Shown piece by piece: positions 63,521-64,000 of a DNA stretch of 64,000 bases. The stretch is from contig CM028922.1 in the NCBI GenBank assembly GCA_016801845.1, forward strand, positions 7,557,501-7,621,500, written 5' to 3'. The translations under genes were made by a program, and so were the position numbers. The DNA is from Polydactylus sextarius (taxonomy: Eukaryota > Chordata > Actinopteri > Polynemidae). The notes below the pieces were generated by a model. It ran no database searches and was not told where the DNA came from. It saw only the letters and a list, made by a program, of their open reading frames with translations. Positions within the stretch are counted from its first letter, which is position 1, and every line of letters starts with the position of its first letter.

Positions 63521-64000
63521 ACATGCCTCACAGTGTTAAGCTGGCAGCAGAAGTGGACACTGCCTGCTGCCCAACACATGTTTGGAAACACTCCAACCCC
63601 CTGCCACCCTGAACTGAATATCTTTTTGTTGAGAGTTGATGAGTGAGATTTCTTGCCAGCATAGAAGCTTAAAATACAGAGAACACTGGTCACCATTTGG
63701 ACAAATATAACTTGACAGTAACTTGATGTCACTTGCTTTAGTGTATATCCTGGAGATGATGTATGATGCCAGATTAGCATCACATCTGCTCCCTCTCTGG
63801 CTTCCATAAATCAAAACAACATTTTTGAGCAATTTCAGTTTGGATTTAGAGCAAAGCAGCACAAAGAGTACTCGCATTAAAGAAAATGATGATTTTCTCT
63901 TAACAGCTCATTGACTTTTCTGCATTAAAGTGCCACCTTTCATTAGGCTGCTTACTAGGCTCCCATACGGATCAGTTTCTAGCTCTATGCTTTTTATTTT
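63521..64000. other. Intergenic: nothing recognised
   Basis: The overlapping minus-strand ORFs (63,433-63,877) partly derive from the family B repeat and show no domain. Confidence 0.45.

Overview
The window looks like genomic DNA from a teleost fish, probably a percomorph. It is AT-rich and CpG-poor, full of microsatellites and A/T runs, and carries old copies of interspersed repeats typical of bony fish. There is no operon-like packing. Only one protein-coding gene can be supported with confidence.

Left part (1-26.5 kb, + strand): the 3' end of a TIKI-family gene (TraB-domain Wnt metalloprotease), best matched to TIKI1/trabd2a. Three exons are visible at 17414-17504, 20670-20933 and 24814-25015. 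Their splice phases agree and they end in a GPI-anchor-like tail and a stop codon. The first 17.4 kb appears to be the 3' part of a large intron; the signal peptide and most of the TraB domain must lie upstream of the window. The 3' UTR runs to a poly(A) signal near 26,493 and contains a TA/TG microsatellite that creates several Pumilio-type motifs.

Right part (26.5-64 kb): about 37 kb with no recognisable conserved coding exon. It holds a short non-autonomous hAT element with an exact 8-bp target duplication (43.8-44.0 kb), a 90-bp CTT triplet tract, a Z-DNA-like GT/GC tract next to a small CpG cluster and two strong candidate exons (46.7-47.4 kb; possibly a lncRNA or a young gene), a second CpG-richer patch (49.9-50.2 kb), and a decayed LINE reverse-transcriptase fragment on the minus strand (60.6-61.3 kb). 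Copies of two interspersed repeat families recur across the window.

Most open reading frames of 60-155 codons show no domain, no splice logic and strong low-complexity content, so they are not called as genes. No CRISPR, tRNA, rRNA or intact autonomous transposon was found. I found no clearly novel protein system. The best leads are the candidate spliced transcript at 46.8-47.4 kb and the Pumilio-motif microsatellite in the TIKI 3' UTR.
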